Part shown: positions 41,612 to 51,420 of the stretch, piece after piece
How the letters are laid out: each line of letters opens with the position of its first letter
Position numbering within the stretch: the stretch's first letter is position 1
Assembly: GCA_964509425.1 (NCBI GenBank)
Contig: CAZDWZ010000001.1
Coordinates: 124,001 to 188,000, forward strand
Direction: 5' to 3'
DNA length: 64,000 nucleotides
Source of the DNA: CAZDWZ01 sp964509425
GTDB taxonomy: Bacteria > Bdellovibrionota_C > UBA2361 > SZUA-149 > CAZDWZ01
The notes under the pieces: model-generated
The model's input: only the letters and a program-made list of their open reading frames with translations
What the model was told of the DNA's origin: nothing
The model's database searches: none
Translations under genes and position numbers: made by a program

Positions 41612-44086
41612 CTAGTGAGCCGTCACTCCTGATTCCTTACCGCCGACGACTTCCACCGCAGGAACTCCGTCGCCTCCGGCACCTTTCATCGGCTCTGCGC
41701 CGTAGAGATCATCGAACTTCACTCTGCGCTCTTCGAGGAGTGCGGAGTAATGAGGATGACCTTCGATGACGAGTGCTTCGCGAAGGACTTGATCGATGTG
41801 ATCAACGGTGCAGATTTCGATTCCCCTCCGAACCGAAGCCGGAATTTCTTCGATATCTTTTTCGTTATCCTTCGGGATGACGATTCTCGTGATGCCGCCA
41901 CGGTGTGCGGCGAGAATCTTCTCCTTCAATCCGCCGATCGGAAGAACCCTTCCGCGCAGCGTGATTTCGCCGGTCATCGCCACATTTCTGTCTACCGGCA
42001 CGCCGGTGAGCGCAGACGTGATAGCGGTTGCCATCGTGATCCCTGCGGAAGGTCCGTCCTTCGGAATCGCACCTTCAGGGACGTGAATGTGGATGTCGAT
42101 TTTCGAATAAAAGTCCTTGGGGAGCCCCAAAAGACTTGCTCGCGAACGGACATACATCATCGCGGCCTGTGCGGACTCCTGCATCACCTCTCCGAGCTTC
42201 CCGGTGATAATGAGACGGCCGCGGCCGGTGACCAGCGCACACTCGATAACGAGGAGCTCGCCACCAAGCTCGGTCCAAGCAAGACCGGTGCACGTTCCCA
42301 CCTGATCCGTTTCTTCCTGCTTGCCGTATTTAAACGGCTTAACACCGAGATACCGATCGAGGTTCGCATCCGTAATCTTCGGAACTTCATCCGCTGGGCC
42401 GCCTTTTTTGACGACTTCGACGGCAACTTTCCGGCAGACACTGTCTACGGTCCGCTCAAGACTCCGAACTCCTGCCTCGCGAGTGTAATGTCGCACGATG
42501 CCCATGAGCGCATCATGCGCGAACTCGATGCTTTCAGGCTTCAAGCCGTTTTTCTCGCAAGACTTCGGAATAAGGTATTTCTTGCAGATTTCCAGCTTTT
42601 CGAGCTCCGTGTAACCCGGAAGGCGAATCACTTCCATACGATCGAGAAGCGGACGCGGAATGTTTTGCTCGTAGTTTGCGGTCGTGATGAACATCACCTT
42701 CGAGAGATCATAATCCACATCGAGGTAGTGATCGTTAAAGGTATTGTTCTGTTCCGGATCGAGAACTTCGAGCAGCGCAGAGGATGGGTCCCCTCGAAAG
42801 TCCGCCGACATCTTATCGACTTCGTCGAGCAAGAATACCGGATTGCTCTTCCCCGCCTTCTTCAGCGACTGAACAAGCTTGCCCGGCAAAGCACCGATGT
42901 ATGTTCGACGGTGGCCTCTTATTTCGGCCTCGTCTCTCACGCCGCCGAGGGCGATCCGGACGAACTCACGGCCGGTCGCCTTCGCAATTGAGCGACCGAG
43001 AGAAGTCTTCCCGACTCCCGGAGGTCCAACCAGACAAAGAATCGGACCTTTCAACTTGCCGACCAACTGGTGAACCGCAAGGTGTTCAAGAATTCGCTCC
43101 TTCACCTTATAGAGTCCGAAGTGATCGTCATCGAGGATCTTTTCGGCTTCGTTGATGTCGAGCTTATCGTCGCTGTATTCATTCCACGGAAGGCTCAGCA
43201 TCCAGTCGACGTAGTTTCTCACCACCGTTGCTTCGGCCGACATAGGGGACATCATCTTCAGCTTCCGGATTTCCTTTTCGGTCTTATCCCGAGCATCTTC
43301 CGGCATGTCCTTAGCTTTTAGCTTCTCTTCCAGCTCTTGGATTTCATTTCTGAAATCATCTTTCTCGCCGAGTTCCTTCTGAATCGCGCGCATTTGCTCG
43401 TTCAGATAGTACTCTTTCTGAGTTTTCTCCATCTGCTTCTTCACGCGAGTGCGGATTCGCTTCTCGACCTGGAGAATTTCGATCTCAGACTTCATGTGCG
43501 AGTAGATTTTCTCGAGGCGCTCGGTGGCGTTGTTGGTCTCGAGAATATCCTGCTTCTCTTCGAGCTTGATGTTGAGATGAACGATGACCGCGTCCGCGAG
43601 TCGAAATGGATCTTCGATCGCGTTGATCTGGTGGATCATCTCCGGGCTGATCTTCTTCCCGAGCTTAACGTAGGTTTCGAAAGCCGAAGTGACGCTTCGA
43701 ATGAGGCCTTTTACCTCTGCGGTCACGTCAACGTTTTCCGGAAGCTCACTCACTTCGACGAGAAAAAATTCATCTGTCTCGACGTAGCGATCGATCTTCG
43801 CTCGGCGCTTCCCCTCAACGAGCACCTTCACGGTGCCGTCTGCGAGCTTCATCATCTGCATGATCTCGCCGAGAGTTCCTACTTTGAAAATATCATCCGG
43901 TCCGGGGTGGTGTGTCTTAGCGTCCCTCTGGGCGGCAAGCATGATCGGCTTTTTCTGCCGTTCAGCTTCTTCGAGCGCCCGAACGCTCTTTTCCCTCCCG
44001 ACAAACAGCGGGACGACCATTTGCGGGAAAATAATAATGTCTCGAAGGGCAAGAAGGGGAACTGGGTTTTGGTTCTGTATGCTCAT
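41612..44086 (-). CDS. lon: ATP-dependent Lon protease
   Basis: Hexameric cytosolic AAA+ protease degrading misfolded and regulatory proteins. The N-terminal substrate domain opens NPVPLLALRDIIIFPQMVVPLFVGR (about 8-32), followed by a coiled coil (about 190-260). The AAA+ module has Walker A GPPGVGKTSLGRSIA and Walker B PVFLLDEVDKM. The protease domain has the Ser/Lys dyad: Ser680 in PKDGPSAGITMA and Lys in IGGLKEKILAAHRGG. The length of 824 is normal. It is the last gene of the tig-clpP-clpX-lon order, 279 bases after clpX, so it may have its own promoter. Confidence 0.97.
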   Translation of the reverse strand: MSIQNQNPVPLLALRDIIIFPQMVVPLFVGREKSVRALEEAERQKKPIMLAAQRDAKTHHPGPDDIFKVGTLGEIMQMMKLADGTVKVLVEGKRRAKIDRYVETDEFFLVEVSELPENVDVTAEVKGLIRSVTSAFETYVKLGKKISPEMIHQINAIEDPFRLADAVIVHLNIKLEEKQDILETNNATERLEKIYSHMKSEIEILQVEKRIRTRVKKQMEKTQKEYYLNEQMRAIQKELGEKDDFRNEIQELEEKLKAKDMPEDARDKTEKEIRKLKMMSPMSAEATVVRNYVDWMLSLPWNEYSDDKLDINEAEKILDDDHFGLYKVKERILEHLAVHQLVGKLKGPILCLVGPPGVGKTSLGRSIAKATGREFVRIALGGVRDEAEIRGHRRTYIGALPGKLVQSLKKAGKSNPVFLLDEVDKMSADFRGDPSSALLEVLDPEQNNTFNDHYLDVDYDLSKVMFITTANYEQNIPRPLLDRMEVIRLPGYTELEKLEICKKYLIPKSCEKNGLKPESIEFAHDALMGIVRHYTREAGVRSLERTVDSVCRKVAVEVVKKGGPADEVPKITDANLDRYLGVKPFKYGKQEETDQVGTCTGLAWTELGGELLVIECALVTGRGRLIITGKLGEVMQESAQAAMMYVRSRASLLGLPKDFYSKIDIHIHVPEGAIPKDGPSAGITMATAITSALTGVPVDRNVAMTGEITLRGRVLPIGGLKEKILAAHRGGITRIVIPKDNEKDIEEIPASVRRGIEICTVDHIDQVLREALVIEGHPHYSALLEERRVKFDDLYGAEPMKGAGGDGVPAVEVVGGKESGVTAH

Positions 44087-44294
44087 AGGTACTTATACTA
44101 GCTGACTGGGAATCACCTAAGCACTCCTTTCTCTTCCAGCAAGTGCCCGCGTCTCCTCACGATCTGTCTTAGTAGAACGCTGATGGAGCAGCAAGCACTT
44201 CTCCGGACCCCGTCTTCGTCCGAAAACGTCGGATTGGGAGGTACTTCTTTACTACTAGATGTCGTGGGTGCGCGATTAGGCTGACAAATTTGTG

Positions 44295-44317
44295 TTCCCC
44301 CGATGGAATCGGGGGAA
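44295..44317 (-). terminator. Hairpin downstream of clpX
   Basis: A perfect 10-bp stem, TTCCCCCGAT with ATCGGGGGAA, loop GGA. It lies 49 bases after the clpX stop on the minus strand. No U-run follows, so it is either a weak terminator or an mRNA-stabilising hairpin in the clpX-lon interval. Confidence 0.45.
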
Positions 44318-44365
44318 TTGCCGATTTACGCGCGAGGTTGGGCTACCTCTTCCTTTCTCAAGGAT

Positions 44366-45619
44366 CTAGGCAGTTTCGGCTTTGTGCGCATAGACAACGA
44401 GCGGCTGCTCCTTCCGAAGGATGGTATCTTCCGAAATCACCACCTCTTTGATGTCAGGCTGCGAGGGAACTTCGTACATCAGCTCAAGCATCACGTCTTC
44501 AAGGATTGCCCGCAGTCCACGAGCTCCGACCTTCCGCTTCAACGCCTGTCGAGCGATCGCTCGGACCGCGTCATCCGTGAACTTCAGACGGACATTCTCC
44601 ATCTCGAAGAGCCGCTGATACTGCTTGGTGATCGCGTTCTTCGGCTCCATGAGAATTTGGATGAGTGCACGCTCATCAAGTTCCTGAAGCGAAGCGATGA
44701 CGGGCAAGCGTCCGATGAACTCCGGAATGAGTCCGAACTTCAAAAGGTCTTCGGGCTCGATTTGGTTCATCGCGATAGTCGTGCGATTCCGGCTCTTCAG
44801 CTCGGAAGCAAACCCCATGGTGTTTCCGGTTGTTCGACGGCGAATAATCTCATCAAGCCCGGTGAATGCACCGCCGCAGATGAAGAGAATATTCGTGGTG
44901 TCGACTTGAAGAAATTCTTGTTGCGGATGTTTTCGGCCACCCTTCGGCGGAACGCTTGCAGTCGTGCCTTCGAGAATCTTCAACAAAGCTTGTTGCACGC
45001 CTTCCCCAGAAACATCGCGGGTTATGGACGGGTTCTCGGACTTTCTCGAGATCTTATCGATCTCATCGATGTATACGATCCCACGTTCCGCGCGCTGTAC
45101 ATCGTAGTCGGAAGCCTGAAGGAGGTTCAAGATGATGTTCTCAACATCCTCTCCGACGTATCCCGCCTCCGTGAGATTGGTCGCATCAGCCATCGTAAAT
45201 GGGACGTCGAGCATACGAGCGAGGGTTTGAGCAAGAAGCGTTTTCCCCGACCCCGTCGGACCGATCAAAAGGATGTTGGATTTTGCGATCTCAACGTCCC
45301 CTTGTTTCGCCGATCCTTTGTTCTCGATTCGTTTGTAGTGGTTGTAAACCGCAACCGAGAGAATTTTCTTCGCGGTATCTTGACCGACCACGTATTCGTC
45401 CAGAAAATTTCTGATCTCAGTCGGCTTTGGAACTTTGGAGAATTTACCTGCCGGAGTTTCCTCTTCGGCTTCGTCAAGAATGATGTCGTTACAAAGGTCG
45501 ATGCATTGGTCGCAGATATATACTCCCGGACCTGCGATCAGCTTTCTCACTTCTTCCTGGGTCGCACCGCAAAAGCTGCAGCAAAGACCAGACTGATTTC
45601 TATCAATACCCTTGCTCAC
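44366..45619 (-). CDS. clpX: ATP-dependent Clp protease ATP-binding subunit ClpX
   Basis: Hexameric unfoldase that feeds substrates to ClpP. The N-terminal zinc-binding domain has CCSFCG and YICDQCIDLCNDI (four Cys). Walker A is LLIGPTGSGKT, Walker B IVYIDEIDKI, and the IGF-like ClpP-docking loop region and GYVGEDVE pore-loop motif are present. The gene most likely starts with GTG at 45619, giving VSKGIDRNQ as in the family and 417 residues, with a GGGAG sequence upstream. The frame is open to 45706, but the extra residues do not match ClpX. It follows clpP by 309 bases. Confidence 0.96.
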   Translation of the reverse strand: MSKGIDRNQSGLCCSFCGATQEEVRKLIAGPGVYICDQCIDLCNDIILDEAEEETPAGKFSKVPKPTEIRNFLDEYVVGQDTAKKILSVAVYNHYKRIENKGSAKQGDVEIAKSNILLIGPTGSGKTLLAQTLARMLDVPFTMADATNLTEAGYVGEDVENIILNLLQASDYDVQRAERGIVYIDEIDKISRKSENPSITRDVSGEGVQQALLKILEGTTASVPPKGGRKHPQQEFLQVDTTNILFICGGAFTGLDEIIRRRTTGNTMGFASELKSRNRTTIAMNQIEPEDLLKFGLIPEFIGRLPVIASLQELDERALIQILMEPKNAITKQYQRLFEMENVRLKFTDDAVRAIARQALKRKVGARGLRAILEDVMLELMYEVPSQPDIKEVVISEDTILRKEQPLVVYAHKAETA

Positions 45620-45928
45620 GCCGTTCTCTCTCCCAAAAAGTCGTTCGCTCTCAACAACTCTAGCCCACCTCAGGTAAGCGCCTCGATTCGTCCAGCCCTC
45701 ACCCACAGAGAAAATCTGACCTACGGCGAAGCATCAACCCGCAGTTGATAACGCCAGATTGGACAACGAGTCCTCGTGCACATCGCAATGCCCGACGAAT
45801 TCGCCCAATTGTCAGACGAGTTCGTCTGTAAAAGCTGTTATGGAGTCTCTAAGAAAAACCTTGCGTTCGCAACTGCGAGTTGTGAGCAATTGCTAAAAAA
45901 AAAGAAAATACCCTTAAACTTCAGTGAA
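45620..45928. other. clpP-clpX intergenic region
   Basis: No gene is visible in these 309 bases. The right end has the probable clpP terminator, the left end the clpX ribosome binding site. The separation by a terminator and a long leader implies that clpX has its own promoter here. Confidence 0.5.
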
Positions 45929-45933
45929 TTAAG
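45895..45933 (-). terminator. Probable terminator after clpP
   Basis: On the minus strand a weak nested hairpin (CTTAA with TTAAG outside, TTC with GAA inside) that includes the clpP stop is followed by TTTTCTTTTTTTTT. The U-run is strong, the stem weak. Confidence 0.5.
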
Positions 45934-46585
45934 TCGGCTTTAACGGGATAGGCCGGCGAGTCACAACCGTGTCGATTATGCCGTAATCCTTGGCTTCTGC
46001 CGCGCTCATGAAATAATCCCGATCCGTATCCCGGGAAATCTTCTCAACCGTTTGACCGGTGTGTTCAGCCAGCATCTGGTTCAGTGAGTTCTTCAGACGG
46101 ATCATTTCTTCCGCGTGAATTTGAACGTCTGAGACCTGACCTTGGAAACCACCAAGCGGTTGATGGATCATGATTCTGGAGTGCTTCAACGCAACTCTCT
46201 TGCCCTTCGCGCCTGAGGCGAGGAGGAAGGCGCCCATACTGGACGCCTGTCCGATACAGACCGTTGAGACATCGGGAGAGATGTATTGCATCGTATCGTA
46301 TATTGCGAGGCCGGCAGTGACGGACCCGCCGGGCGAGTTAATGTAGAAATAGATGTCCTTTTCCGGGTCGTCGCTCTCCAGGAACAAAAGTTGAGCGGTG
46401 ATCAGATTCGCGACCATGTCGTTCACCTGAGAACCGAGAAAGATGATCCGATCCTTCAGCAGTCGGGAGTAAATATCGTAGGATCTCTCCCCTCGCCCAG
46501 TTTGCTCGATCACATACGGAATGTAAGTCATAAATCCCTCGTCCTCATCATCATGAGCCTCGATTTCACCCGGGACTTTGTTCAT
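45929..46585 (-). CDS. clpP: ATP-dependent Clp protease proteolytic subunit ClpP
   Basis: Serine protease forming the tetradecameric chamber. The catalytic Ser116 is in IGQASSMGAFLL, the His in RIMIHQPLGGFQG and the Asp in SRDTDRDYFM. TYIPYVIEQTGRGERSYDIYSRLLKDRIIFLG is the invariant start of ClpP. Two starts are possible: ATG 46585 (218 residues, GAGG ten bases upstream) and ATG 46531 (200 residues, GAGGG six bases upstream, matching the usual family length). The extra N-terminus is acidic and may be a propeptide. It begins five bases after the tig stop, so tig and clpP are one operon. Confidence 0.96.
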   Translation of the reverse strand: MNKVPGEIEAHDDEDEGFMTYIPYVIEQTGRGERSYDIYSRLLKDRIIFLGSQVNDMVANLITAQLLFLESDDPEKDIYFYINSPGGSVTAGLAIYDTMQYISPDVSTVCIGQASSMGAFLLASGAKGKRVALKHSRIMIHQPLGGFQGQVSDVQIHAEEMIRLKNSLNQMLAEHTGQTVEKISRDTDRDYFMSAAEAKDYGIIDTVVTRRPIPLKPT

Positions 46586-46590
46586 GGAAA

Positions 46591-47901
46591 TCAGACCTCT
46601 AACAGTTGCTTCTCCTCGCTGATTTTTGAGGAGTCGAGCAAGAGGCTTACCACCTTCTCTCGGAGAACGACATCCTCAAACCACTGCTCGCGGTCGCCGG
46701 CACGGACCGCTGCAGAGAAGCCATCTTTATCCTCGATGTTATCACGCTCGACTGCGCGAGAAATCCAATCTTCACGATCGGTTTCTTCAACGGAGACATT
46801 CTCTTGTTCCTTGATCTGGCTGAGAATGACTCCGGCACGAACCCGGAATTCGGCTCGTTTGCCGAGGCGGTCCCGGAATCGAGTCACGTCGACCTGATAC
46901 GCCTTCCGATCTTCACGCTTCAACACGCCCATTTCAAAAAGCAGATTGCGAATCTCGTGATCGATCAGCTCCTGCGGAACCTCGAAGGCGTTTGCTTCGA
47001 TCAGCTTCTCGAAGAGCTTTTCTTCACGTCCCGCTTCAAATCGGCGAAGCGCTTCTTTATCGAGATCACCTCGAATTTTCAGACGAAACTCGTCCATCGA
47101 ATCAGTCTTCGCAACCTCCTCGATGAAGGCTTCGTTCAGCTCCGGAATTTGCAATTCGTAAATAGCTTTCACGGTCATGGTGTATGCCACCGTCTTCTCG
47201 GAAAGCTCTGGGTTTTGTCGGTAGTCGGTCCCGTGCGTAACGGTGACCTCTACTTCATCACCGATCTTCTTTCCTTTGAGAGCCGATTTAATTTCCGCAG
47301 GCGTCTCTTTGCCGCGTCGTCCGGTCAACAAGTAGAAGTCGTTTTGTTTTTGCTTCTTTCCTTCGACGCCGCTCAACTCTGCAACCCAGTCGACAAGAAC
47401 GCCGTCACCATCAGAGACAGTGTCGGACTCCCCGCGAGGCTCGAACTTCGCGCGGCTCTCGAGGAGCTCATCGATATACTTATCGACGAGTTGTTCATTA
47501 ACTTCCGGACGCGTTACTGAAATTTCGAAGCCTTTATATTTCTCGATTTTCGGTTCCGGGAAAAGAGCGACTTGAGCTTTCACTTCTAAATCGCGATCTT
47601 CTTGCTCCGGCTCGACCTCGAGGGATGAAACCCCAACGACACTGAGTTTGTGCTCCTGATAGGCTTTTTCGAGCGCTTGTTGAACGAGTTGATCAAGCAC
47701 CTCTGCTCGTAACTCAGGTCCATACATTTTTGCGACGAGGTTCGGCGGAACTCGACCGGGACGAAAGCCCTTCAGTTTTACCTGCCTGCTCGCTCGCGCA
47801 GCGGCGGTTTGAAGCTCTTGGTTGTACATAGCGCGGGGGATTTGAATGTTAATTCCACGATACACCTCACCGCGATCCTCTACCGAGATCCGAAAATCCA
47901 T
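46591..47901 (-). CDS. tig: Trigger factor
   Basis: Ribosome-bound chaperone and peptidyl-prolyl isomerase. The ribosome-binding loop GFRPGRVPPNLV carries the family GFRxGxxP signature. A PPIase domain follows (GDGVLVDWVAEL, about 165-240), and a long helical C-terminal chaperone region completes 436 residues from ATG 47901. An AGGAG lies 11 bases upstream. TTG 47928 is a longer but less likely start. It opens the tig-clpP unit. Confidence 0.95.
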   Translation of the reverse strand: MDFRISVEDRGEVYRGINIQIPRAMYNQELQTAAARASRQVKLKGFRPGRVPPNLVAKMYGPELRAEVLDQLVQQALEKAYQEHKLSVVGVSSLEVEPEQEDRDLEVKAQVALFPEPKIEKYKGFEISVTRPEVNEQLVDKYIDELLESRAKFEPRGESDTVSDGDGVLVDWVAELSGVEGKKQKQNDFYLLTGRRGKETPAEIKSALKGKKIGDEVEVTVTHGTDYRQNPELSEKTVAYTMTVKAIYELQIPELNEAFIEEVAKTDSMDEFRLKIRGDLDKEALRRFEAGREEKLFEKLIEANAFEVPQELIDHEIRNLLFEMGVLKREDRKAYQVDVTRFRDRLGKRAEFRVRAGVILSQIKEQENVSVEETDREDWISRAVERDNIEDKDGFSAAVRAGDREQWFEDVVLREKVVSLLLDSSKISEEKQLLEV

Positions 47902-48017
47902 GCTCTCACCAACTCCTGTGTGGCTCAAAAATTACGCCACGTTAATAAGCCTACGCGCCCCGAAGAGACCCAAGCCTCTTCACAGGACTGCGCAGTCCGA
48001 ATGTTTGAAATAATATT

Positions 48018-48098
48018 TGCGGGAGGGGGGACTCGAACCCCCACGCACAAGGCACTAGATCCTAAGTCTAGCGTGTCTACCAGTTCCACCACCCCCGC
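48018..48098 (-). tRNA. tRNA-Leu (anticodon TAG)
   Basis: An 81-base cloverleaf with the long variable arm expected of Leu. Acceptor stem GCGGGGG with CTCCCGC (one G-T); anticodon loop CTTAGGA inside CTAGA/TCTAG, giving TAG; T loop TTCGAGT. CCA is not encoded. It lies between mscS and tig on the minus strand. Confidence 0.95.
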
Positions 48099-48346
48099 GC
48101 AAAGGCGTTCCCGCCGCTCCTAAGAACAGTCCGCAGCACCTTCGAAAAGACTAAGGAACCTCCCGCCCTTTCGGGGCGACCAACTATCACGAGTGGTTCT
48201 CTATAACAAAAACAGACCCTGAAGCTGAAGGCATGTCCGTCTACGAAGAGCGGATTTTCGCGAGCGCTTTCCTATCAGGATTACGTGTGAAAGCATAGCG
48301 GGAATTAGGTGCCCTAATTAGCCCTCCGAACGGCCGCTTACCGCTT

Positions 48347-49387
48347 TCACGAAGCAGGGACATTCGCCTTGGCGAGTTGTATTCCCTCCTCCGAAAAACT
48401 CCGCAGAATCTTGAGATTTATGGACTCCTGCACGTCCATATATTGATCAAAATCTGCGGAAAGCATGAAATAGACCACCTCAACGTTTAGCCACTGAAGT
48501 CCGATTTCATTGAAGTGTGCCCTGTCGAAACGCGTGCTCGGCATCGAGGTTACAATTTCTTTGATCAGCTTAGGTGCTCTCTCAACAAGGTCGGTTGCAG
48601 TTTGGTGGCTGAGACGAATCTGAAATACGACCCTCCTCTCACGCATGCGCTTGAAATTCTGAATTTTGCTCTGGATGAGGTCGTTGTTCCCAATGATGAT
48701 CTGCTCACCTTGAAGACTTCGCAGGCGCGTGGATTTGATCCCGATGTGCTCGACCGTGCCCATCTTGTCGCCGACGATGATGAAATCCCCCACCTCGAAA
48801 GGCCGATCCAGCAAAATAGAGAATGAGCCCAGCAGGTCGCCGAGTATCCGCTGCACGGCGAGGGCCATCGCCACACCACCAATTCCCAGACCGGTGAGTA
48901 GCGCCGAAACATTGACCGAAAAATTATCGAGAATCAGGAGGAGGACGAGAATCCACAATCCGACTTTGGCAAGCACTGTGATCGCGCCGAGCGCGGTTCG
49001 CCGAGCCGGATCGTCTGCCTGAGTGAGACGGACAACGAAGTAATCGACGACAACGCTCGCCCAGAGACCGAGCTGAAAGAAAAGCGCCGCGAGCGCAATG
49101 CTGTGCAGCCCTTGAAGAGCTCTCGGAGACAACTGGAGAGCTGAAACGCTACTGACCCACATGAGGAGCACCGCAGCAAGGAACAAGCTCGTTCCCGAAA
49201 TCACTCGGGTCAAGAATGGAACGAGCTTCGCCGCCCTACGCTCGGCAAGGGAAACAACCTGTTTCTCGGCAAACCGCTTGAGCCGCCGCGCGACGACGTA
49301 AAGCACGAGCCAGCAGGTAACGAACAAGATCCACTGAAAAACAGAGTTCCCGAAGATGGCTACGGAGAGAGGCCAGACATTTTGCAT
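48347..49387 (-). CDS. MscS-family mechanosensitive channel
   Basis: A 346-residue channel that releases solutes on hypo-osmotic shock. Four or five N-terminal spans are followed by the pore helix region VSALLTGLGIGGVAMALAVQRILGDLLGSFSILLDRPFEVGDFI, the small-residue-rich TM3 of MscS. A beta domain (VGDKMGTVEHIGIKSTRLR) and a soluble alpha/beta domain follow. It has one to two more spans than E. coli MscS. The 248 bases between it and tRNA-Leu hold no gene. Confidence 0.9.
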   Translation of the reverse strand: MQNVWPLSVAIFGNSVFQWILFVTCWLVLYVVARRLKRFAEKQVVSLAERRAAKLVPFLTRVISGTSLFLAAVLLMWVSSVSALQLSPRALQGLHSIALAALFFQLGLWASVVVDYFVVRLTQADDPARRTALGAITVLAKVGLWILVLLLILDNFSVNVSALLTGLGIGGVAMALAVQRILGDLLGSFSILLDRPFEVGDFIIVGDKMGTVEHIGIKSTRLRSLQGEQIIIGNNDLIQSKIQNFKRMRERRVVFQIRLSHQTATDLVERAPKLIKEIVTSMPSTRFDRAHFNEIGLQWLNVEVVYFMLSADFDQYMDVQESINLKILRSFSEEGIQLAKANVPAS

Positions 49388-49412
49388 GGTTCAGAGAATG
49401 TAAGTGATAACG

Positions 49413-49898
49413 TCAGCTATTCTTCCTCTCTATATCCAGGAGAATCGCCTTGTTGTCCAAACCTCCCCCGAAACCCGTCAGCTTCCCATTTGAACCAACG
49501 ACGCGGTGACACGGAATCACGATGGAAAGCGGATTCCGCCCTGTAGCTCCGCCGGCGGCTCTCGCTCCCTTAGGGTTTCCGGTTCGCTCCGCAAGCTCTT
49601 TATAGCTCCAGGTTTTCCCATAAGGAATGGCACGAAGCTCCGACCAGATTCGCATTTGATATTCAGTGCCTTCGGGAGAAAGCGGCAACTCAAAATCTAT
49701 TCGTTGACCGGCGAAATATTCATCAAGCTGCTTTTCGGCTTGTTGGAGCAATGGGTGATCATCATTTCTCGTCGCGTGCCGATACTGCTCCGGCATTTCT
49801 TCGTCGTCCAGCCAGATGACCGCAAGCAGCGCGTCATTCCGCGCAATGAGTGCAAGTTCCCCGACGACGCTGTACTTTCGTTTATAGAATAGTTCCAT
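49413..49898 (-). CDS. ogt: Methylated-DNA-protein cysteine methyltransferase (Ogt type)
   Basis: Suicide repair protein that takes alkyl groups from O6-methylguanine. The acceptor Cys is in IVIPCHRVVGSNG; ATGRNPLS and YGKTWSYKELAERTGNPKGARAAGGA are the usual helix-turn-helix segments. From ATG 49898 it has 161 residues, a normal Ogt length, with GGGGAG four bases upstream. It begins 17 bases inside the Ada-AlkA gene, so the two repair genes are translationally coupled. Confidence 0.92.
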   Translation of the reverse strand: MELFYKRKYSVVGELALIARNDALLAVIWLDDEEMPEQYRHATRNDDHPLLQQAEKQLDEYFAGQRIDFELPLSPEGTEYQMRIWSELRAIPYGKTWSYKELAERTGNPKGARAAGGATGRNPLSIVIPCHRVVGSNGKLTGFGGGLDNKAILLDIERKNS

Positions 49899-51342
49899 TC
49901 GCTCCCCGTCCAGCTTTGAAAGTTGATTGGCAATACTCGTTCCACAAATAAACAGCGGCGTATGAGCGCCACGGTTTAACCGAGTCGAGTTCATCCAACG
50001 AAACGGACTCCAGAGCCCGTTTCAGGATGAGGTCGGTCGCCGGAAACGCATCCGGATCACCTAAGGCGCGTAAACTCATGTATTCGGCGCTCCAGTGGCC
50101 GAGTCCTTTGGTGGAGAGTACAGCTTCACGGAACTCCTTAGGAGACTGCTCATCTGCAAAAACTATTTCGCGTGCCGCAACCTTTCTCGAAAAATCTCGA
50201 ATCGCCTGTCTTCGTGCTTCCGTGGTTTTCACGTTTTTCAAATCGCAGTCCGACAAGCGGGACGGTGTTGGAAAGAACTTCACCGGAAGTTTGGTGTGTA
50301 TATGCTCGCCCGCAACTCCATAAAACTCCACCAGCTGCCGAAGCAACTCCCGTCCGTGCCGAATCGACACAAGCTGCCCTAATATCGTTCCTATCGCCGT
50401 CTCAAATGCGTCGAAGCCGCGAGCGACCCGAAGACCGGGCAGAGCAGAGGAAAGCTCGCCGAGAACGGGGTTTCGCGAGAGCTCGTTTGCGACTACTACC
50501 GGATCAGAATCAAGGTCAAACATCTTCCGGACTCTGCGAACTATCGTGAAGAGAACTTTCCAATCGTTCGCGCTCACGGTGAGCGTCAATTCCGCACGGG
50601 TCGGAACCGGCGTGACCGTGAAGAGCCCTTCAGCATCACCAATTCGGAACACCCGCTCGTAGACACCGTCCGTGACTGACTCCAGTCCGATGATTCGATG
50701 CGCATCGAAATAACGAAGTGTATTCTGCCAGTCAAACGGCGGTCGATACGCAAGTGACAGACGCACTCCTTCGTCGGTGGCGACGTCCCTCCGGGCCCGC
50801 CGCATCCTGGATGGGGTACGATGAAATCGTTTGTGAAATGCGTCATTGAATCGCCGAAGTGACGAAAAACCGGCAGTCATCGCAATCGTCAATATCGGCA
50901 GCGACGTTTCGACCACCAACGTCCTCGCAAAATCCAAGCGAAGCATGTCCGCGATTTGCTTCGGAGTCTGACCAACCTCTTCAGCGAAAAGCCGACGCAG
51001 ATGTCTGCTGCTCATCCCCAGTCGTCCGGCAAAGTCTTCCTCGCCTGCTTCGAGGTATTCGCCGGCGGCAATCAAGCGAAGCGCCCGTTGCACGCTCGCG
51101 CTTTTTCCTCGCCAAGCCGGCGAACTCGGTGCGCATTCCGGTCGGCAACGCAAACACGGCCGGTATCCTGCGGCTTCCGCTTCAGATGCCCGGGCGAAAA
51201 ACCGAACGTTCTCCCGCTTCGGCCGTGCAGGGCATATTGGCCGACAATAGATTCCGGTCGTCTTCACGCCGACGAAAAACTTGCCGTCGAATCGCGAGTC
51301 TCGAGCGAGCATTGCGCGGTAATAAACGTCGTCTTGGTTCAT
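49882..51342 (-). CDS. Ada-AlkA fusion: alkylation-response regulator and 3-methyladenine DNA glycosylase
   Basis: A 486-residue protein with, in order: the Ada zinc domain (about 1-75) with GVKTTGIYCRPICPARPKR and CLRCRPE, whose first Cys takes methyl from phosphotriesters; an AraC-type HTH pair (about 85-185; FAGRLGMSSRHLRRLFAEEVG and MTAGFSSLRRFNDAFHKRF); an AlkA N-terminal domain (about 195-290); and an HhH-GPD glycosylase domain (about 300-485) with the helix-hairpin-helix STKGLGHWSAEY and catalytic Asp in PATDL. It can sense methylation, activate transcription and excise alkylated bases. It is followed by overlapping ogt, forming a compact adaptive-response operon, presumably self-activated. 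Confidence 0.92.
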   Translation of the reverse strand: MNQDDVYYRAMLARDSRFDGKFFVGVKTTGIYCRPICPARPKRENVRFFARASEAEAAGYRPCLRCRPECAPSSPAWRGKSASVQRALRLIAAGEYLEAGEEDFAGRLGMSSRHLRRLFAEEVGQTPKQIADMLRLDFARTLVVETSLPILTIAMTAGFSSLRRFNDAFHKRFHRTPSRMRRARRDVATDEGVRLSLAYRPPFDWQNTLRYFDAHRIIGLESVTDGVYERVFRIGDAEGLFTVTPVPTRAELTLTVSANDWKVLFTIVRRVRKMFDLDSDPVVVANELSRNPVLGELSSALPGLRVARGFDAFETAIGTILGQLVSIRHGRELLRQLVEFYGVAGEHIHTKLPVKFFPTPSRLSDCDLKNVKTTEARRQAIRDFSRKVAAREIVFADEQSPKEFREAVLSTKGLGHWSAEYMSLRALGDPDAFPATDLILKRALESVSLDELDSVKPWRSYAAVYLWNEYCQSTFKAGRGANGTIL

Positions 51343-51420
51343 GCGATGGATATATCGCAGAGAAGGGCCGAATACTCGCCATTTCCGGACATAATCAATT
51401 TTTTGAGAATTTCGCGGAGT

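Noticed and set aside
41750..42991. Long plus-strand frame opposite lon (and similar ones opposite clpX and tig)
   Set aside because: Antisense shadows of conserved genes with no recognisable domain.
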